DNA of 64,000 bases. It comes from Desulfobacterales bacterium (lineage in GTDB: Bacteria > Desulfobacterota > Desulfobacteria > Desulfobacterales > JAHDSC01). The notes under the pieces were generated by a model that was given only the letters and a program-made list of their open reading frames with translations, had not been told where the DNA came from and ran no database searches. The stretch spans positions 1 through 64,000 of the forward strand of contig JAFGES010000060.1 in assembly GCA_016931455.1 (NCBI GenBank), written 5' to 3'. The position numbers were made by a program, and so were the translations under genes. Position 1 is the first letter of the stretch; each line of letters begins with the position of its first letter. This document shows, in pieces, positions 63,456 through 64,000 of this stretch.

Positions 63456-63692
63456 TTACTTTTTTTTAAGCCAAGATTTAACATCCTCTTTACTAGGGAT
63501 CTTACCTACCGATTTCACCTCGCCGTCAACTACCACCGCAGGTGTGCCGAACACGCCATAACCGGCGATCTTCATTAAATCGGTGACTTTTTCGATGTGA
63601 GCGGCTACGCCGGCTTCAGCCACCGCATCAATGACTACTTTTTCCGTCTGCTTACATTTAGGGCAGCCGGGACCCAAGACTTTGATTTCCAT
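63456..63692 (-). CDS. Thioredoxin-fold redox-active disulfide protein
   Basis: A 78-residue small thioredoxin-like protein with LGPGCPKCKQTEKVVIDA near the N-terminus and a cis-proline segment GTPAVVVDGEVKSVG. It belongs to the redox-active disulfide protein 2 group, often next to permeases of metal or arsenic resistance. Here it follows the permease fragment on the minus strand. GGAG is present before the ATG. Confidence 0.92.
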   Translation of the reverse strand: MEIKVLGPGCPKCKQTEKVVIDAVAEAGVAAHIEKVTDLMKIAGYGVFGTPAVVVDGEVKSVGKIPSKEDVKSWLKKK

Positions 63693-63782
63693 TATGACAC
63701 TCCTTTATTTGTTTTCCCATTCTTGTCCAGATGACGCCATTCTATTTCTAGAAAATTCATCATTGATTCTCCCATTGGTCGT

Positions 63783-64000
63783 TCAGGCGAACAGAGCACC
63801 GTAAAGTATCCCCGCAATGGCCGACAGGATCACGATGATGCCGCAAAAGGTCGCCGTCTTCTTCACGCCCATGACACTGCCGATCACCAGCATATTGGGA
63901 AGCGACAGTGCCGGTCCGGCTAAAAGGAGCGCCAGTGCCGGTCCCTTGCCCATGCCGGCCCCCAGAAGCCCCTGCAGAATGGGCACTTCGGTCAGAGTCG
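63783..64000 (-). CDS. Permease, C-terminal part only (window edge)
   Basis: The final 72 residues or so of a membrane protein whose N-terminus lies beyond the window. LLGAGMGKGPALALLLAGPALS, a GSVMGVKKT turn and a last helix are like YraQ/ArsP/SO_0444-type permeases (DUF318). The reading frame is open through base 64000 (TLTEVPILQG precedes), so this is truncated by the window and not by mutation. Substrate is unknown; the neighbouring disulfide protein is a usual companion. Confidence 0.8.
   Translation of the reverse strand, partial: TLTEVPILQGLLGAGMGKGPALALLLAGPALSLPNMLVIGSVMGVKKTATFCGIIVILSAIAGILYGALFA

Noticed and set aside
63783-64000. Truncated permease as a pseudogene
   Set aside because: The frame is open through the last base of the window, so the gene is cut by the window edge.

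Overview
The window looks like a chromosomal piece of an anaerobic, sulfate-reducer-type deltaproteobacterium (Desulfobacterota, probably Desulfobacterales). This rests on gene content and style, not on a database match: an anaerobic tungsten aldehyde:ferredoxin oxidoreductase operon, a NuoEFG-like NADH module, an acyl-CoA dehydrogenase inside a short fab operon, glnS together with gltX, and moderately low, mosaic GC.

Region 1 (1-29.6 kb, nearly all + strand) is a polysaccharide (O-antigen/capsule/EPS) locus. It holds nucleotide-sugar enzymes (WbpP-like epimerase, Gmd, Fcl, WecB, GalE, a membrane WbpM/PglF-type 4,6-dehydratase and a UDP-sugar dehydrogenase), a WecA/TagO-type initiating transferase, a Wzx-like flippase, a Wzy-like polymerase, three to four GT4 glycosyltransferases, and modification or turnover proteins (CapA-like, PaaK/CapK-like, an MDR/Gfo-Idh fusion, a heparinase II/III-like lyase). 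Expected building blocks include GDP-L-fucose, UDP-GalNAc/GlcNAc, ManNAc(A) and UDP-uronates. The locus is patchy: GC swings from gene to gene, insertion-sequence debris lies on the minus strand, a polymerase-like gene has a foreign-looking tail, a toxin-antitoxin pair is broken, and there are striking degenerate heptanucleotide (GATAACN) arrays, one of them inside a coding sequence.

Region 2 (29.7-42 kb, minus strand) is housekeeping. In transcription order it reads rpmF, acyl-CoA dehydrogenase, fabG, acpP, fabF, a terminator, then rpiB, glyA, dCMP deaminase, nrdR, ribD, ribE, ribBA, ribH, nusB and a metallo-beta-lactamase-fold hydrolase. Region 3 (42-45.8 kb) has gltX, a tRNA-Gln(CUG) gene and glnS.

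Region 4 (45.9-53.2 kb, minus) is the most unusual. A MEMO-family protein and a PATAN(DUF4388)/winged-helix protein precede a GrpE-like factor, a non-canonical Hsp70 with a shortened C-terminus, and a 780-residue membrane protein with J-like domains lacking HPD, internal repeats and a DUF1566/Lcl-type C-terminal domain. I regard this as a dedicated, poorly described chaperone module.

Region 5 (53.5-60.2 kb, minus) encodes a tungsten-type aldehyde oxidoreductase with its own MoaD-like carrier, E1-like activating enzyme, four-cluster ferredoxin and a HoxEFU/NuoEFG-like NADH module. A small zinc-ribbon protein at its end duplicates the C-terminus of the HoxU-like subunit. Region 6 (60.3-64 kb) has an MFS transporter, a complete fluoride riboswitch with promoter and terminator switch controlling a CPA-type cation/proton antiporter, a thioredoxin-fold disulfide protein and the end of a permease cut by the window edge.
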